A stretch of DNA of 64,000 nt from Lactiplantibacillus nangangensis (GTDB lineage Bacteria > Bacillota > Bacilli > Lactobacillales > Lactobacillaceae), in assembly GCF_005405065.1 (NCBI RefSeq), contig NZ_BJDI01000009.1, positions 62,001 through 126,000 on the forward strand. Direction: 5' to 3'. Under the pieces are notes generated by a model. It was not told where the DNA came from. It did not search any database and saw only the letters and a program-made list of their open reading frames with translations. How positions within the stretch are numbered: position 1 is the first letter of the stretch; every line of letters begins with the position of its first letter. This document shows, one piece after another, positions 63,583 to 64,000 of this stretch. The position numbers and the translations under genes were made by a program.

Positions 63583-64000
63583 CTATTCTGTCAAATCATC
63601 TTTAGTTGGGTTCAATTCTTCTTTGGTCCATTCACGATCCAAAGCCTTCAAGAATGGAATCCAAATTAACGTCATAATGACAACATCTACCAATTGTAGA
63701 ATCGCGCCACGAATGGACCCAGTACCTAACCAACCAGCTAAGAAGATTGGCGTCGTCCAAACGACGGTCGCACCAATTGGACGTGGCACTAAACCAGTCG
63801 CAATCGCAAAGTATGAGACGGTCGTTGACGCTAATGGTGCGACGACCCATGGAATAAAGAGGACTGGGTTCAAAACAACTGGTAACCCATAAGTCATTGG
63901 TTCTGAAACGTTGAAAATCGCTGGTGCAAAGACCATCTTCATGGTCTTCTTCATCCGGACTGATTTGGCAAGGAAGAAGGCCATCATGATCGCACAACCT
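63583..64000 (-). CDS. PTS system, lactose/cellobiose-type IIC component, C-terminal part
   Basis: Only the last 138 or so codons are in the window; the gene runs past the right end. The sequence shows the CelB-type IIC signature FAPAIFNVSEPMTYGLPVVLNPVLFIP in part, then membrane segments and a short charged tail (EELNPTKDDLTE). IIC forms the sugar channel of a phosphotransferase system for beta-glucosides or lactose. It is encoded upstream of the DUF3284 gene. The sugar cannot be told from this fragment. Confidence 0.85.
   Translation of the reverse strand, partial: GCAIMMAFFLAKSVRMKKTMKMVFAPAIFNVSEPMTYGLPVVLNPVLFIPWVVAPLASTTVSYFAIATGLVPRPIGATVVWTTPIFLAGWLGTGSIRGAILQLVDVVIMTLIWIPFLKALDREWTKEELNPTKDDLTE

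Overview
The window is a chromosomal segment of a lactic acid bacterium of the Lactiplantibacillus plantarum group (L. plantarum, L. pentosus or a close relative). The evidence is the purR / ispE / veg / rsmA / rnmV / tatD / metG gene order, a csc-type (WxL) cell-surface cluster, LPQTxE-type sortase signals, T-box leaders in front of trpS and brnQ, and a mevalonate-pathway gene (mvaA) beside an orphan ispE. It contains no rRNA, tRNA, prophage, insertion sequence or CRISPR array that I could recognise.

Layout. 1-1.8 kb: the first codons of purR and a zinc-type ABC uptake pair (znuB, znuC) behind a Zur-like palindrome. 1.8-3.7 kb: a GT8 glycosyltransferase and an anchored alpha/beta hydrolase. 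3.8-10.5 kb: a housekeeping block on the minus strand (ispE, veg, rsmA, rnmV, tatD, metG), interrupted by a MazEF-type toxin-antitoxin pair. 10.5-11 kb: the metG leader, filled by two copies of a structured repeat. 11-17 kb: a DUF72 protein, a sirtuin, an HExxH protein, mvaA, a Ppx/GppA phosphatase and a Dus enzyme. 17-21 kb: an orphan bacteriocin-immunity gene, trpS with its T-box, and an aminotransferase / omega-amidase pair. 21-28 kb: a HelD-like factor, a HigBA-type module, a CPA2 antiporter and brnQ with its T-box. 28-33 kb: two Cof-type HAD phosphatases, an AraC regulator, an MFS transporter and an acetyltransferase. 33-34.6 kb: a tandem duplication of an unknown gene, one copy frameshifted. 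34.6-41.2 kb: a disulfide reductase, a compatible-solute ABC transporter, an Lrp regulator, an SDR and a nucleoside hydrolase.

42.2-50.5 kb is one giant sortase-anchored BspA-type surface protein of 2759 residues with internally duplicated Ig-like modules. After it come a BCCP-like protein that lacks the biotin-accepting lysine, an Rrf2 regulator, a DUF2075 ATPase, a PEBP protein and a membrane protein. 55.2-57.7 kb is a four-gene csc cluster. It is followed by beta-galactosidase (GH42) and alpha-galactosidase (GH36), a DUF3284 protein and the end of a PTS IIC gene. This last stretch suggests capture, uptake and breakdown of plant-type galactosides.

The most unusual signal is a dispersed non-coding element of about 100-145 bp. 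It occurs four times (two copies before metG, two before the alpha-galactosidase). It folds into a branched structure whose helices change sequence but stay complementary, while a 12-nt hairpin loop and an internal loop are conserved. A second structured repeat family sits between the trpS T-box and trpS (two tandem copies) and at the end of the compatible-solute transporter genes.
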